A stretch of DNA of 64,000 nucleotides from the NCBI GenBank assembly GCA_030549335.1, contig CM060187.1:4340001-4404000 (forward strand), written 5' to 3'. The stretch's first letter is position 1, and every line of letters begins with the position of its first letter. A program made the position numbers and the translations under genes. The notes below the pieces were generated by a model, which saw nothing but the letters and a program-made list of their open reading frames with translations, did no database searches and was not told the DNA's origin. Source of the stretch: Pontederia crassipes. Lineage: Eukaryota > Streptophyta > Magnoliopsida > Commelinales > Pontederiaceae. Positions 1 through 11,954 of the stretch are shown one piece after another.

Positions 1-180
1 TTCATTTTCCATAAATCTCTTTAGGAAACATCCTTTCAAACACACAATGGGCTTGCATCCACTCTTGAACCAATCGGTTTCAAATAGAACACATATAGAA
101 CCCCTTCCACTGAAGATATTCAAATAGTCCATTTACTATGCTGTCAGGATTGACCCTCAGAAGCTCAACCCTATACCTAT
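1..180 (-). pseudogene. MULE (MuDR-type) transposase remnant, cut by the window edge
   Basis: The minus strand encodes two out-of-frame pieces. The first reads YRVELLRVNPDSIV. The second reads FKSGCKPIVCLKGCFLK. Both resemble the conserved core of plant MULE transposases, where a line of the type '(E)LxxxNPGS' is followed by 'GCRPxIxLDGCxLK', part of the DDE-type catalytic domain. A frameshift and an in-frame stop separate them, and the catalytic Asp of 'LDGC' is Lys here, so this copy is dead. The rest of the gene would lie to the left of the window. No terminal inverted repeat was identified. Identification is by motif recall, not alignment. Confidence 0.55.
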
Positions 181-1143
181 AATTAGCGCATCACCCTGGA
201 TTGTTTAAAGTAAAGGACTAAAAAATTTGAGAATCTAACTATCTTAAATAGAAGTAAAATTAAAGACATTGTAAACTCAACCAACTCAAACTTACTTTAC
301 TTAAGATGCTTTAAGTTGCAAACCATCAATATTTAACACATTTATTAGCAATTAAAACTAATTTACTAACAAAATTATGGTACATAACTCGGTCCGAGTC
401 TAATGGCTCACAGCCTTGAACAACACTATTTCATTCGATGAAAAATAACAAAATAACTCAGCCCAAATTGAATTATACCTGGCCCAAATTCTTCGGTCAA
501 ACAAATGTCAAATTGATTAACTTTCTCTTACGATTATCATGCAAAATTATATAAAATTTATGCAAGAAACTATTCAACTGACATAAAGCATTAAACTGTC
601 ATCATAATTCATGTTCTCAAAAGTCTAAATAATAAAATATATTAAGAGAAAAATCAAGGTTCAATGTAATTTTCCTCTAACAACTAAATTATAAATATTA
701 AGAAGAATTAACATCAAACTCGAAGGAAAAAATATAAAAAATAAAGATTTATTGTAAACCAAGCTTCCAAATGGTGGCGGACATCTGTGGAACAAGACTT
801 GACCGAGACTATCCTTCAAACGATTGTCAAAAACTTCAATTCTTTATTGATTTACTTACAATGACACATAGTAGAAATTGATTTCTCGTTCTCTGTGCGG
901 ATTGGTCTTGAAAATTTGAGATTGCATGATTGTTGTGTTTGTGGTACATTAGTATTTAAGTGAAAGTTGCCTGAAAAATCACAGTCATCCATCAGTTTAA
1001 CTGATTGTATTGAACTCGAGTAGAGTTCTGTCAAATTCGGGCCACATTCTATTTTGATTTTATTTTTAGGTAGAATTCAATCCAAAATCAATGTTTAAGG
1101 GCAAGTTGGTCATATATGATGTCAGCTTGTCCCAAGTTCTGTT
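181..1143. other. AT-rich stretch, nothing recognised
   Basis: AT-rich sequence between the MULE remnant and the LTR retrotransposon. It may contain more of the MULE, but no coding motif, terminal repeat or RNA gene could be supported. Confidence 0.4.
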
Positions 1144-1148
1144 GTAAC

Positions 1149-2280
1149 TATTGGAGCAAAGTTTTAATGACATATTAAATTATACTTTGATGATACAAAT
1201 CTCGAAAGATTAAAGTTAAATGCTAAAAAAGTTTAAAGAAAAAGAAACAACTTTATGCACTACACTTTGATCAAATAATTGACTATCATCTTATTAGATT
1301 CTAGATGAATCCGATTAGCTATCCATAAAATTCAAGATTATCTAATTTGGATAATTGTGCAAAATGTTATGCTCAAAATAGTGCAGGATCAACATGCCGA
1401 TCGACCAATCCAGTATACCGGTCGATCGATCAATGCATGCACTGCCCAGGTTCAATGACGGGACTATACTAGTCGACGCCGAGATGATACCGGTTGATGT
1501 ACCGGTTGACTGACCAGTTGCGGTCAGTGAAGAAAATAAGCACAACGGTCATATAGACCGGTCGACCGGTTCATTAATGCGGCCTATCAGTCCCCTGGTC
1601 AAATGAATAGTAACAACCAATTTTGAAGGAAAATTTGTGGAATAAATTTCTGAACGAATTTTTCACGCCTATAAAAGGAGTTGCCAAAGCCAGAAGCAAA
1701 GGCACCCATCCAAGCTTTGAAAAAAACTTCAAGTGATCAAAAGAAGACCTTTTCCTTTGAAGTTTTTATTTTATGTTTTCTTTTCTTTCTCTCTTCTTCT
1801 CTTGTGAGCTTAGCACTGTAAAAGAGAGAAACATTTTATTTAGAAAAATTCTGAAAGAGCTCCTATGTAAAAGAAGTTCCAAATCTGACCTCTTGAGCGA
1901 GAGAAAAAATTAGTTTCATTAGAGGAGAGGTGAGGCTTACCTCTCAAAGCTGAGAAAAGGCGATGGCGTAAATGGCTTTTCTTCCTTGCCCCATTTGGAA
2001 CAAAAGAAGAGTTCTAGTGGAATCTCCAGCGGTCTCGAGATCGAGAAGTCAGAGCGGGGACGTAGGCCAACGTATGGCCGAACCTCGTTAACAACCACCA
2101 TGTGCATTGTGTTTGAGTTCTCTCTCCCCTTCATATTGTGTTTGATGTGATCTGAGTTGTATTAATTTTAAAAGGTTTAAAGAAACGATTTAAGCTTTCG
2201 TGACATGTTTACGTGAAATTGATAACTTTGATTTTTGAACACCAATTCACCCCCCTCTTGGTGCCCTTTGAGATCTTACA
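1149..2280 (+). repeat. 5' LTR of the gag-only Copia-type element
   Basis: Begins TATTGGAG, where the 3' LTR has TGTTGGAG, and ends ATCTTACA. It contains a block of CCGGTCGAC-type short repeats (about 1395-1570) and a TATAAAAG promoter box at 1670-1677, followed by a pyrimidine-rich leader. Relative to the 3' LTR it lacks about one CCGGTCGA-type repeat unit and a short segment near 1310. It keeps a segment near 1710-1750 that the 3' LTR has lost. Confidence 0.88.
1670..1677 (+). promoter_or_regulatory. LTR TATA box
   Basis: TATAAAAG, conserved at 5139-5146 in the partner LTR, and followed by a CT-rich leader as expected for the U3/R boundary of a plant LTR. Confidence 0.6.
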
Positions 2281-2282
2281 AT

Positions 2283-2294
2283 TGGTATACGAGC
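2283..2294 (+). other. Degenerate primer-binding site
   Basis: TGGTATACGAGC two bases after the 5' LTR. The usual plant Copia site, complementary to initiator tRNA-Met, is TGGTATCAGAGC. The differences fit decay. Confidence 0.65.
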
Positions 2295-2370
2295 GGGTTG
2301 CTCTTGTTTTAAGATCTAATTATTTTAAGATTTAATCATCTTGTTCTAATATTTAATTGTCTTAAGAGCT

Positions 2371-3846
2371 ATGGCATCAAATGGATTTAGTTTTGCTGAA
2401 GGACAATCAATTAGTCGTCCTCCCCTTTTAAATCCAACAAAATTTGCATATTGAAAAATTAGAATTCAAGCATATATTTATTCTATTGATATTGTCATGT
2501 GGGACATCGTTGAAAAATGTTATTATCTATATGAAAACTTACCAACAGATTCTGCTGAAAGAGAATTTTTTTTTGAAAAACTCGATTGGAAAGCCAAAAA
2601 ATATTTTTTTATTGTGCTTTGAATTCAATGGAGTCTAATCGGATTCCTAATTGTGAAAGTGCAAGTAAGATTTAGAATAAACTCATCACTACATATGAAG
2701 GAACTAATAGAGTTAAAGAATCTATATTGAATATTTTAAATCATCAATATGATTCTTTCACTGCATGATAATGAATCCATAAATAATATAATTGCTCGCT
2801 TTAATGATATCTTGAATGACTTAGCCTCCTTATGCGAGCCAAGAACTATCTCTCAAATGGTGAAAAAGGTTCTCAGGTCTCTCTCATCCAAATGACATAC
2901 AAAAATGACCGTGATCGAAGAAAAAAATCTGAACAAATTAGATTTTGATGATCTTATTAGTTCATTTCTAACCTATGAGGTCTCAATCCAAGAAGACCAA
3001 GAAGAAAACGCCCCCAAGAAGAAAACATTGACATTAAAAGCAAATGCAAAAGAAGAAGGCTCAAGTGAAGAGGAAATGGATGAAAAAAGACACGCTCGCC
3101 ACACAAGAAAACTTGACAAATACCTCAAGTTGGTAAAAAAAGAAAGAGAAGAATGAGAAGCCAACTATAATAACATACAAACAATACAAAGAAGAGACAT
3201 CTCAGAAAGAAAAAAAAAAGAAAAGATATGAAGAGTTAAGTGAATCATCAAACTCATCTAGTGGTGAAGCATACCTATGCTTAATGGCTCACAACGATGA
3301 TGTAACTTCTAACCCTTCAAATTCAAATTATGACTCATCAAACTCTTCCGAAGAAAACCTTTATTTAGATGTAAATAAAGAACTCTCCTCTCTTATACAA
3401 AGATATTTTCAATTAAAGAGGAAAATGTAAAATTAATACGTGAGATTAAAAAATTAAAAGAAGAAAAGTATGCATATTTTGTGAAAAATAAAAACCTGAA
3501 AAATGAAATTGATACTTTGAAAATTACACATGCTTGTGAAATAGTAAAACTAACACGTTCCTTAGAAAAGGTAAAGTAAAAAAATACTTTTTTGAAAAGT
3601 ACACAAAATAATAATTAGGCTAGTTCTCATGTAAGGAAAAATAATCTTAGGAAGTACTTTGAAAATGAAAAATTCTTATTGGAAATCTACTCATTCCTTT
3701 AATAGAAAATCACATATCAAATATTTTACATGTGGCTTTTATGGTCATTGCGCATATCAATGCAAAATAAGAAAATCAACTCAACATGACATGATTTGGG
3801 TTCAGAAAGGAAAATTTTCTAACAAAATAGGACTAAAAAAAATTTA
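2371..3846 (+). pseudogene. Copia-type gag (UBN2-like) pseudogene
   Basis: Starts at ATG 2371 with MASNGFSFAEGQSISRPP. It continues through the typical Copia gag line in which the Trp of 'YxxWK' has become a TGA stop, followed by a 'WDIVE' motif. Later pieces include FNDILNDLASLCEP, 'KVLRSL' and TVIEEKNLNKLDFDDLISS, the C-terminal part of the UBN2 gag domain. A charged Lys/Glu-rich stretch (about 2995-3155) follows. A zinc-knuckle remnant (FTCGFYGHCAYQC, about 3727-3765) has lost its first Cys. Several stops and frameshifts interrupt the reading frame. Gag would have formed the virus-like particle and bound element RNA. No pol follows. Confidence 0.8.
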
Positions 3847-4516
3847 GATACCAAAGGTTACATAATTATCTTTTAAAGTGTGCCTCACATGCAAAGCAAA
3901 GAACAAGTGGAATAAAATTTGTGAAGGCATGAAGGTTATGGTAAAAGTCTCACCTACTTTTTTATTCTTCTCAAAAGCTCAAAATCATAATTTTTTTAAG
4001 AAAAAAGGGAACACACCAAATAGAAAAAGAAAATTAGTCAAAAGATAAGGAGAGCATGTTTTCAACCTTATTTTAACGTATCACTGTTGTATCGAAGTTT
4101 TATGTAATATTTTGATTCCTAATATAATTTTTGACTTATGGATTTCATAACCTATAAATCAATTTAATTTTAAAATAGCTATAAATTTAGGGGGAGTTAT
4201 TTTTTCATATTTCATGACCTTTTATGATACTTTACAAATTCATGACAAAAGGGGAGAATAAATTTTTTTTTTTGACAAAGGGGGAATTACATTTTTTTTG
4301 TCCTTTATGTTTAAACTATTATTTTATGAAACAAATGGGGGAGAAATATATGAGATATATGATATGAATATATGAAGAGTGCCTTACAATTAGTAATTAT
4401 GTAAACATCCATTATTGTAAGGAAAGCTAAGTTTTAGGGGGAGTAAAATTGATTTTACAAGATTTTACAACTTTTACGCAAATTATATATTTTTCATATT
4501 TCTCGATTTGTCTTCA

Positions 4517-4531
4517 TAAAAAAAAGGGGAT
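4517..4531 (+). other. Polypurine tract
   Basis: A run of A residues followed by GGGGA immediately before the 3' LTR. It is the expected plus-strand priming site. Confidence 0.65.
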
Positions 4532-4533
4532 AT

Positions 4534-5719
4534 TGTTGGAGCAAAGTTTTAATGACATATTAAATTATATTTTGATGATACAAACCTCGAAAGATTAAAG
4601 TAAATGCTGAAAATGTTTAAAGAAAAAGAGACAACTTTATGCACTACAATTTGATCAAATAATTGAATATGGTCTTATTAGATTCTAGATGAATCATAAA
4701 TATCAAAGTTGTAAAGAATCCTGTTAGCTATCCATAGAATTCAAGATTATCTAATTTGGATAACTATGCAAAAAGTTATGCTCAAAATAGTGCATGTTTG
4801 TCAACCTAACGATCGACAGAATGAAAGCTGATTGAGACAACACCGGTCGACTGATCCAGTATATCAGTCGATCGATCCAGTATACCGGTCGACCGATCGA
4901 TGCATGCATTGCCCAGATTGAATGACGAGACTATACCGGTCGACGTTGAGATGATACCGGTTGATGTACCGGTCGATCGACCAGCTGCGGTCAGTGAAGA
5001 AAATAAGAACAATGGCCATATAGATCGGTCCATTAATGCGGTCGACCGGTGTCCCCTAGTTAAATGAACAGTAACGGTCAATTTTGAAAGAGAAATTTGT
5101 GGAATAATTTTTGAACGAATTTTTCACATACTAGAGCCTATAAAAGGAGTGCCAAAGCCAGAAGTAAAGGCACCCATTCCTTTTTTTTGAAGTTCTCATT
5201 TTAACTTTTCTCTTTTATTTCTCTCTTCTCTCTTATGAGTTTAGCATTGTAAAAGAGAGAAACATTTTATTTAGAGAAATTTTGAGAGAGCTTATGTGTA
5301 AAAGAGATTCCAAATCTTACCTCTTGAGCGAGAGAAAAGATTAGCTACATTGGAGGAGAGGTAAGCCTTACCTCTCGAAATTGAGAAAAAGCGGTGGTGT
5401 AAAAGGATTTTCTTCCTTGCCCCATTTGGAACAAAGAAAGAGTTCTAGTGGAATTTTCGACGGTCTCGAGGTCGAGAAGTCGGAGCGGGGACATAGGTCA
5501 AGGTGTGGCCGAATCTCGTCAACAACCACCGTGTGCATTGTGTTTGAATTCTCTCTATCCCTCTTATATTGTGTTTGATGTGATATGAGTTGTATTGATT
5601 TTAAATGGTTTACAGAATTGATTTTAAGCTTCTGCGACGTGTTTACATGAAATCGATAACTTTGGTTTTTGAATACCAATTCACCTCCCCCCCCTCTTGG
5701 TGCCCTTTGGGATCCTATA
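4534..5719 (+). repeat. 3' LTR of the gag-only Copia-type element
   Basis: Begins TGTTGGAG and ends GATCCTATA, directly followed by the GTAAC duplication. It matches the 5' LTR along its length with indels. It carries an expanded array of ACCGGTCGAC/CAGTCGATCGATC motifs at about 4840-5050 and a TATAAAAG box at 5139-5146. Confidence 0.88.
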
Positions 5720-6090
5720 GTAACTTATCCGTATGATTTATTCTCGCTCTGTTTTCATGTTTTTTCTATCCAATCATGCACCTCTAAAAAATGATCCTGA
5801 GAATAAAATAAAACATAAGTGAGCAACTTCTAATTAAAAATAATTTAAGAAAATGAATAAGCAAATAGATGCATACAATGATCACAACTAGAAAAAAAGT
5901 AGCGTAAATAATGTATTCAAAACATGTATAAAAATGCATGCATCAATGGATCACATGAAATCCACATAATAAGTTTGAAAGACAAACTTGCAAAAAGGCT
6001 CTTTCGTCTCCTGTGAAGGCAATGAAGGAAGAGTTATGATCCATACAAAAAAATTAAGTCTGAAATTTGCTTGATCTCTTTCCAAGCTAT

Positions 6091-7715
6091 AAGGTAATTG
6101 GGAATAAATGAGTTTTAAAAGTTAAACAAGGCATGATGGATCAATAGAAAGATATAAAGTTAGGATGGTGGCGAAAAGTTTCACCCAAATAGAGGGTATT
6201 AATTATGAAGAAACTATTGCTTCAATTTATATAATATTAGTTATTACCTATATATGGACTTACATCAAATGAATATAAAGGTTGCATTTGTCAATAGAGA
6301 ATTTGATGAAAAAAAATTATATGGAGCAACTTCAAAGTTTCATTGTTAAAGAAGAGGGCAACTGGGAATAAATGAGTTTTAAAAGTTAAACAAGGCATTA
6401 TGGATCAATAGAAAAGATATAAAGTCAGCATGGTGGCGAAAAGTTTCACCCAACTAGAGGGTGTTAATTATGAAGATACTATTGTAGTTTGTTGTAGGTT
6501 TGCTTCAATTTATATAATATTAGCTATTATCTATATATGGATTTACATCAAATGAATATAAAGGCTGCATTTGTCAATAGAGAATTTGATGAAAAAATTT
6601 ATATGGAGCAACTTTAAAGTTTCATTGTCAAAGAAGAAGACTATAAAGTTTGCAAACAACATCAATCCATTTATTAACTCAAACAATTATTTAGGAAATA
6701 ATATATTAAATTTTATTAGTCAATGATCTTATAGGATTTTAATATGATTGAAGAAGATCGTTGTGTGTATGTTTATAAGTTCAAAGATAATTTTACTATT
6801 CTAACACTATGTGTTGATGACATTTTGATAATTGAATAATAATAATTTTAACATTATCATTAAGTAATGCTCGACCTTCATATTTGAGATGAATGGTATG
6901 AACGAAGTAGCCTACATATTGGGTGTGAAAATTCAATGAGATCGCTTCAAAAGATTCCTTTCTTTATCACAAGATTAATAAATGAACAAATTTTGGAACA
7001 TTTTCTTATGGATGACTGTAAATTCATCGATACTCCTGTTATGAAAAGTAAAGTTTTAAGCCTTGTATGCGTCCTAAAGTTGAGAGGAACAAAAATAATG
7101 CTCAATGTTCCTTATGGCAGTGTGGTCAAGAGTCTAACGTACACTATGTTATGTACTTGATCAAATATATGTTTTGTCATGGTTTTATTTAATTGTATTA
7201 AGCAAATTCAAGATGCCAACACTAGCTGGTGGTGAAAATAATCATAAGATACCTTAAGGATACTGCAGATCTTGCACTATGCTATCATAGAGGAAGCCTA
7301 CAACTGACTAGATTCACCAATGTTGATTAAGCTAGTAATGTTGATGAACAAAAATCCACTCGTAGTTCCATCTTCTTGCTAAACAATGATGCTTTTACTT
7401 AGAATAACAAAAAATAAGATTATGTTATACTATCAACATTCATAGCTTGCTTAGTAGAAGTAACAAGAGACTCTATGTCCATAACGATTCTCCCAAAATT
7501 TGAGAATTTTTAAAATGATCCTTTGCTATGATAATCAAGCAACTATTGCCTATGTAAAGGATGGAAACCACATCAATATCAAGTACAAATTTGTATGAGA
7601 CAAAAAAAAGTCAAAGAGGATATTTCAATACATATCGATGGTTATTGATCTATTCATCAAATGACTGCTTAGAGAGACATCATGAGACATGTAAATGCCT
7701 AAGGACTACATAGCC
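6091..7715 (+). pseudogene. Copia pol remnant (reverse transcriptase and RNase H)
   Basis: Plus-strand pieces in several frames match the 3' half of Copia pol. They include 'DGSIERYK...AK.FTQIEGINYEET' of the RT N-terminus, a degenerate 'CVDDILI' (the YVDD catalytic box, about 6808-6830) and 'NGMNEVAYILGVKI'. RNase H pieces follow: 'LCYHRGSLQLTRFTNVD', 'ASNVDEQKSTRSSIFLLNN' and a 'DNQATIAYVKD'-like line near 7540. Many stops and frameshifts are present. The segment encoding the RT N-terminus occurs twice in tandem (6095-6358 and 6359-6642). No gag or integrase is visible upstream. Confidence 0.75.
6095..6642 (+). repeat. Tandem duplication inside the Copia RT remnant
   Basis: Copy 1 is 6095-6358 and copy 2 is 6359-6642, offset by about 264 bp. 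Both start at GGGAATAAATGAG and end in the AGTTTCATTGT(T/C)AAAGAAGA line. Copy 2 retains 18 bases (near 6485-6505) that copy 1 lacks. Those bases are in frame and expected from the family, so copy 1 suffered a deletion. Confidence 0.8.
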
Positions 7716-7739
7716 TATGAATTTTTAATCAAAATACCA

Positions 7740-9600
7740 AAACAAGGTATTAGTTCCTTCTCTCATTCTTTATTGTATTGTAATGGGATGATGAATCTAT
7801 TTCTTCATTTTTTTGCCAAGAAATAAGAATTCTCTTGCATAATGGAAGGACGTATGAAATTCCAATGACCATTGAATATCATTTGAGTAGGTCTTGAATA
7901 GTCCAAAATTTCCTTATCTTTTTTACTAGAAATATCCAACAATTTATATCTTACTCCATCATTAGTTATTGAGAGGATAGGTGTATATCTTTCTTTGACA
8001 AAAAACAGAGTGAACATTATTTGATCTTAATCCTTGTGCAGCCATATCTGCACGGACCTCCTGCTTTTGGTAATAGATGAACGTACCATATGTGTATTTG
8101 CATGGTAGACATCGATACTCTAGTGCATTTCCCCTTCTAATTAAAAATAAATATATTTTTGGCTTTCTCTTTAAAATGAAAAGTGGTTATTCAAAATTTT
8201 CAATGAATAAATCTTTCTTTATAAATTCATTGACGTTCTAAAATTTTGTTATGCATGTGAAAAGTATGTTGATTAGGCATGAGTTTGTTTACTCACACAA
8301 ACAAATGTTTCTTATTCTTACAAGGAAACAAATATTTAGATCATAAGTTGATTATCAAATCATTTTGATACATGAGTTTTAGTAATTTAGTATTTCCCGA
8401 TTAAGAGATAAATCAGATATGAGATTCAAACTTGGCAATATAATTGGGCAAACAATTTGAAAACTTAGGTCATGTACTATAAAATAGCAAGTGGAGTTAA
8501 GTTTGTGCGATGTATGGTATTAATAGAGTTTAGGCATGCACTCTTTTAGTAGGAGTATCCACTACAATACTTTAGAGACATGATGGATTGATTGTTTCAG
8601 CCTTCATCATGGTGTAAGTCTCTAACATGTGTTTTAATTTGTACGTGCCTTTAGACTATTGATTGTGTCTTAAGAAAATGAATTAGAGTTTGTTATTTTA
8701 ACAGAGTATTCAAAGGAGAATAATAAAATAATCTGTCAAGTCATGTCTAGAAAAGTAACTAATTCACTACTGAAAGGCATGAGTGCAAAGAAAATAACTA
8801 TTATGTGCCTATTAAATATTCACATAAAAACGATTGGCTATTTTTGTTATGTTGAAAAATAAAGTGCATATGAAAGTTAGTTATTGTAGAGTAAAACATA
8901 GGTTCTCTTGGCTATGCTGCAAGATAGATATGGAATATAACGAGTTACATGATTATTTGAAAATTTATTGAATCATACATTTATACATTTATAACAGATG
9001 TGACTATATTTATAAGTTGTACGACTCATGTATCATTTTTGGAGAAAGACCAAATATGTGCCCTTTTGGGCTTATGGTGGGTGAGGCCCACTTGGGGCTG
9101 ATCGCACAAGATTCGCAATAGAGCGCACAAAGTGCAGATCATGTCCACTTGATTGCACGCGCGAGACACGTCCATGTTGCGCGCTACCCAATGTGCACAA
9201 TGCGATGCACACACTTGATGCATGTTGTTATTGGGCGTGTCACTTGCTTTGACCGCGCATGATGGCTCCCATCTATCTCCTCTTACAATTCTCCTTCACC
9301 CTATCTTTTTCTTATAAAAAGGGGTCGACATCGAGGGACTAAGAAGTGCTTTCATATATGTATGTGGTACTTATGTTATGGTTATGTGTTTCCTTCCTTT
9401 GAGGTTCGCCCCCTATTGTGAGGTACTAATGCATCCAATAGGTGTTGGTAAAAATGCTCCAATAATCCACCGCTTCCGTTTCCATTTGAAGAGGTATTTC
9501 AAAACCTCTTAGATTTATATACTTTATTTTTGCTATGTGAATATGAGGTTCAATCATGACAGGATTATCCTTGTTCTATCTTAATTTAAATTTTGATTTA
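7740..9600 (+). other. Putative 3' LTR region of the Copia remnant
   Basis: No coding sequence could be supported. The stretch follows directly on Copia RNase H and carries a TATAAAAA box (9313-9320). After it comes a leader-like region ending near CACCGCTTCCG, as in Copia LTRs. No second LTR is in the window, so the boundaries are undefined. Confidence 0.35.
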
Positions 9601-9907
9601 AATATTATGATCAATACACATCTTCATGACATTAATTAGTGTTTTACCATTTGGTATGAATTTTCATATCGATTTTATCATCAGTTGTAAAAACTCTTCA
9701 TCTCATGAGTAGTTTGTCATTCTCGATGTGGTAATTTAATTATCACAATTATTTTACCATGGAAATGACACCTTTCGTTTTATCCTTAAATAATACTTTC
9801 ATATATAATACAAATTTCAAGCAAATTTCTCTCATATTTTGGTATTTATTAAAAATTAATTTTTATTATATTTATTTTCCATATAGCTCATCTGTAATTG
9901 CTTCACA

Positions 9908-10559
9908 CAATAAATGGATAAATTTCACTAAATACCCTCCAACTTTACCTATTTTTTCAACTCTATCCTCCAACTATAATTTGTAACTACCCTCCGACTA
10001 TTTACTTCTTTCATGAAATACCCTTTCGACTAGAAATATTCAATTTCTCTATTGACGTAACATTTAATTTTTAATTTAAAAATATTAAAATAGTACTAAA
10101 ATATAAAAAAAGAAAAGAAGGAAGAGGATGGGGCGTAACTCCCCCGTGGAGGGGGGGAGGGGGAGGGAAAGCGGCCCTCGCCCTCTGCGCGTCAGAGCGC
10201 GAGAGGGGGAGGGGCGACAACCCCATCCCCCTCCCCTTCTGCGCGCTCTGCGTATGTGCGCAGAGGGGGAGGGGCGCCTCCCCTCCCCCTCTCTTCTTGC
10301 AAGAGGGGGGGGGGGGGGGGGCATCATCAAAATTTTTTTATTTTTTAATAATGCCATGTTGGGCTCCTCTACTTGCGTGGTGGAAAAAAAATCACCACGT
10401 GACGCCACATCAATAGAATCACTGAAAAATCGTCTATCATGGATCAAAAGGATAGTTATTGAAAGATGGAGGATATTCACGTTATAAAGTGAAGTTGGGG
10501 GTATCGTTGAAAAAATGTTAAAGTTGGAGGGCATTTGATGTAATTTATCCCTCAATAAA
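9908..10559. mobile_element. TIR transposable element with a GC-rich core
   Basis: Terminal inverted repeats of about 60 bp are visible. The left one starts TGGATAAATTTCACTAAATA and the reverse complement of the right end starts AGGGATAAATTACATCAAAT. Both continue into CCCTCCAACTTTA and TTTTTTCAAC. The element spans 9915-10552, flanked by CAATAAA at 9908-9914 and 10553-10559. The core (about 10130-10320) is GC-rich and low-complexity, with inverted CT/GA-rich segments and a run of 17 G (10305-10321). There is no transposase. The architecture fits a Mutator-like or hAT-like MITE; the class is not settled by the 7-bp flank. Confidence 0.75.
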
Positions 10560-10914
10560 TTAAAATTTAACAATGATTAATTACCATATATATATATATA
10601 TTTGTATTTTTAGGTCTTTCTTTACATGTGATATGTTTAGATTACTAATAATATGAACTTAATTGATAATACACATTGATTAAAAGGGAGGTGCCATCAT
10701 ATTGTCTCTCTAGTGAAACAATATTCTTTTTATTTTAATTCTTTCCAATATTATAAAAATAAAATATAAAATAATATTAGAAATTGTATAAAAATATTAA
10801 CAACAAAAAATATTATTATAATTTTCATAATGAAAATCAATAACTTTTATTTATTTAACGTATTTATTTTAATTATTATTCACATGAATCTAATATTGTT
10901 ATTAGTTGTTATTT

Positions 10915-10916
<2 letters not shown>

Positions 10917-10979
<63 letters not shown>
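10917..10979. repeat. (AAT)n microsatellite
   Basis: An uninterrupted run of about 21 ATA/AAT trinucleotides in AT-rich DNA. Confidence 0.95.
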
Positions 10980-10983
10980 TTAT

Positions 10984-11930
10984 AAGATGTTTATAAATAT
11001 ATTTATTTAATATATTAATTTTATGAAGTTTTATCTTAATTTAGATTTGAATTGTATAAATTATAATTTGACATTAGTGATAAAAGATATTTTTGTACAA
11101 AATGTATATCACCTGTCATGTTTTATTATAAGTAAATACAATTATTTGAATGACTACACAAATTATTTTTATACAATAAATAAACAAATCCTAATTATTG
11201 ATAATTTAATAAAATAATATTTGTTATAACCTATGTTGTCCGTGAAGCGCTGTTTCTTTTACATCCACCGGAGAATTTAGGGCTATTAGTATTCAATTAA
11301 TTCGAAATTGAGATAAAGGGAAGGACTTTTGTATGTATAGGCTAGTGGTTTTTTGATTAATAGATAAGTTAAAATTTTCTATTAAAACGTCCCTTACGCT
11401 TGTGGATTTGGATCTGTTTGATATTAAATTTAGCATGGATTTTGTCGGCTTTTGCCACAATCTCTTCTAGTTGATGTTTTCTAACGGAGCATTAAGGACT
11501 ATATTATTATCTGTCTGATTTAATATATGAGCATAAAAACATAATTTAAGCACTGATGACAAAATTGGATTGGATAAATTGTCAATTCTTTTATTTATTT
11601 TATATAAGAAATTAATTGACCACTCAGCGGACCCAGCATAAAAATTAGTACTGCCCTTATACATAACATAATATATTTTTTTTCCAAATTTTTATATAAA
11701 TTTTCAAAGTGAACTAAATTTTGCAAAATGGTTGCAAAAGAGGCTTGTGGAGACCCAACTCCTTTTTTGGAATTTTATATTTAAATCTCTTCAGAGGAAA
11801 AAAAAGTCTTTTTTATTATTTCATTATGGATCTTAGTTCTGAAATAGAATATGAAAACGTAATAGCCCCAAGTTTCAACTTAATAAATATATCATTAAAA
11901 ATATATGATAACATTACTATGGTCTATTTC
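10984..11930. other. AT-rich intergenic stretch
   Basis: Short AT-driven open frames only. No gene, transposon terminus or RNA gene was recognised. Confidence 0.4.
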
Positions 11931-11954
11931 AGCACTTGTACGACACGAGGTGGA

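Larger units (their letters stand above)
1144..5724 (+). mobile_element. Non-autonomous (gag-only) Copia-type LTR retrotransposon
   Basis: Complete element: 5' LTR 1149-2280, internal region 2281-4533, 3' LTR 4534-5719. It is flanked by a perfect 5-bp target-site duplication GTAAC (1144-1148 and 5720-5724). A degenerate primer-binding site (TGGTATACGAGC, 2283-2294, compare TGGTATCAGAGC) follows the 5' LTR. A purine-rich tract of A residues then GGGGA (4517-4531) precedes the 3' LTR. The internal region is only 2.25 kb. It holds a decayed gag and then non-coding sequence; no protease, integrase, reverse transcriptase or RNase H is seen. The element must therefore have depended on enzymes from another element. 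The LTRs differ by several indels, so the insertion is not recent. Confidence 0.9.

Noticed and set aside
7805-8017. 70-codon minus-strand frame, considered as organelle-derived DNA
   Set aside because: I could not match it to a plastid or mitochondrial gene, and it lies next to a Copia remnant where an LTR is expected.
10085-10573. Frames of 162 (minus) and 119 (plus) codons
   Set aside because: They span a TIR element's GC-rich core and a poly-G run; composition-driven.
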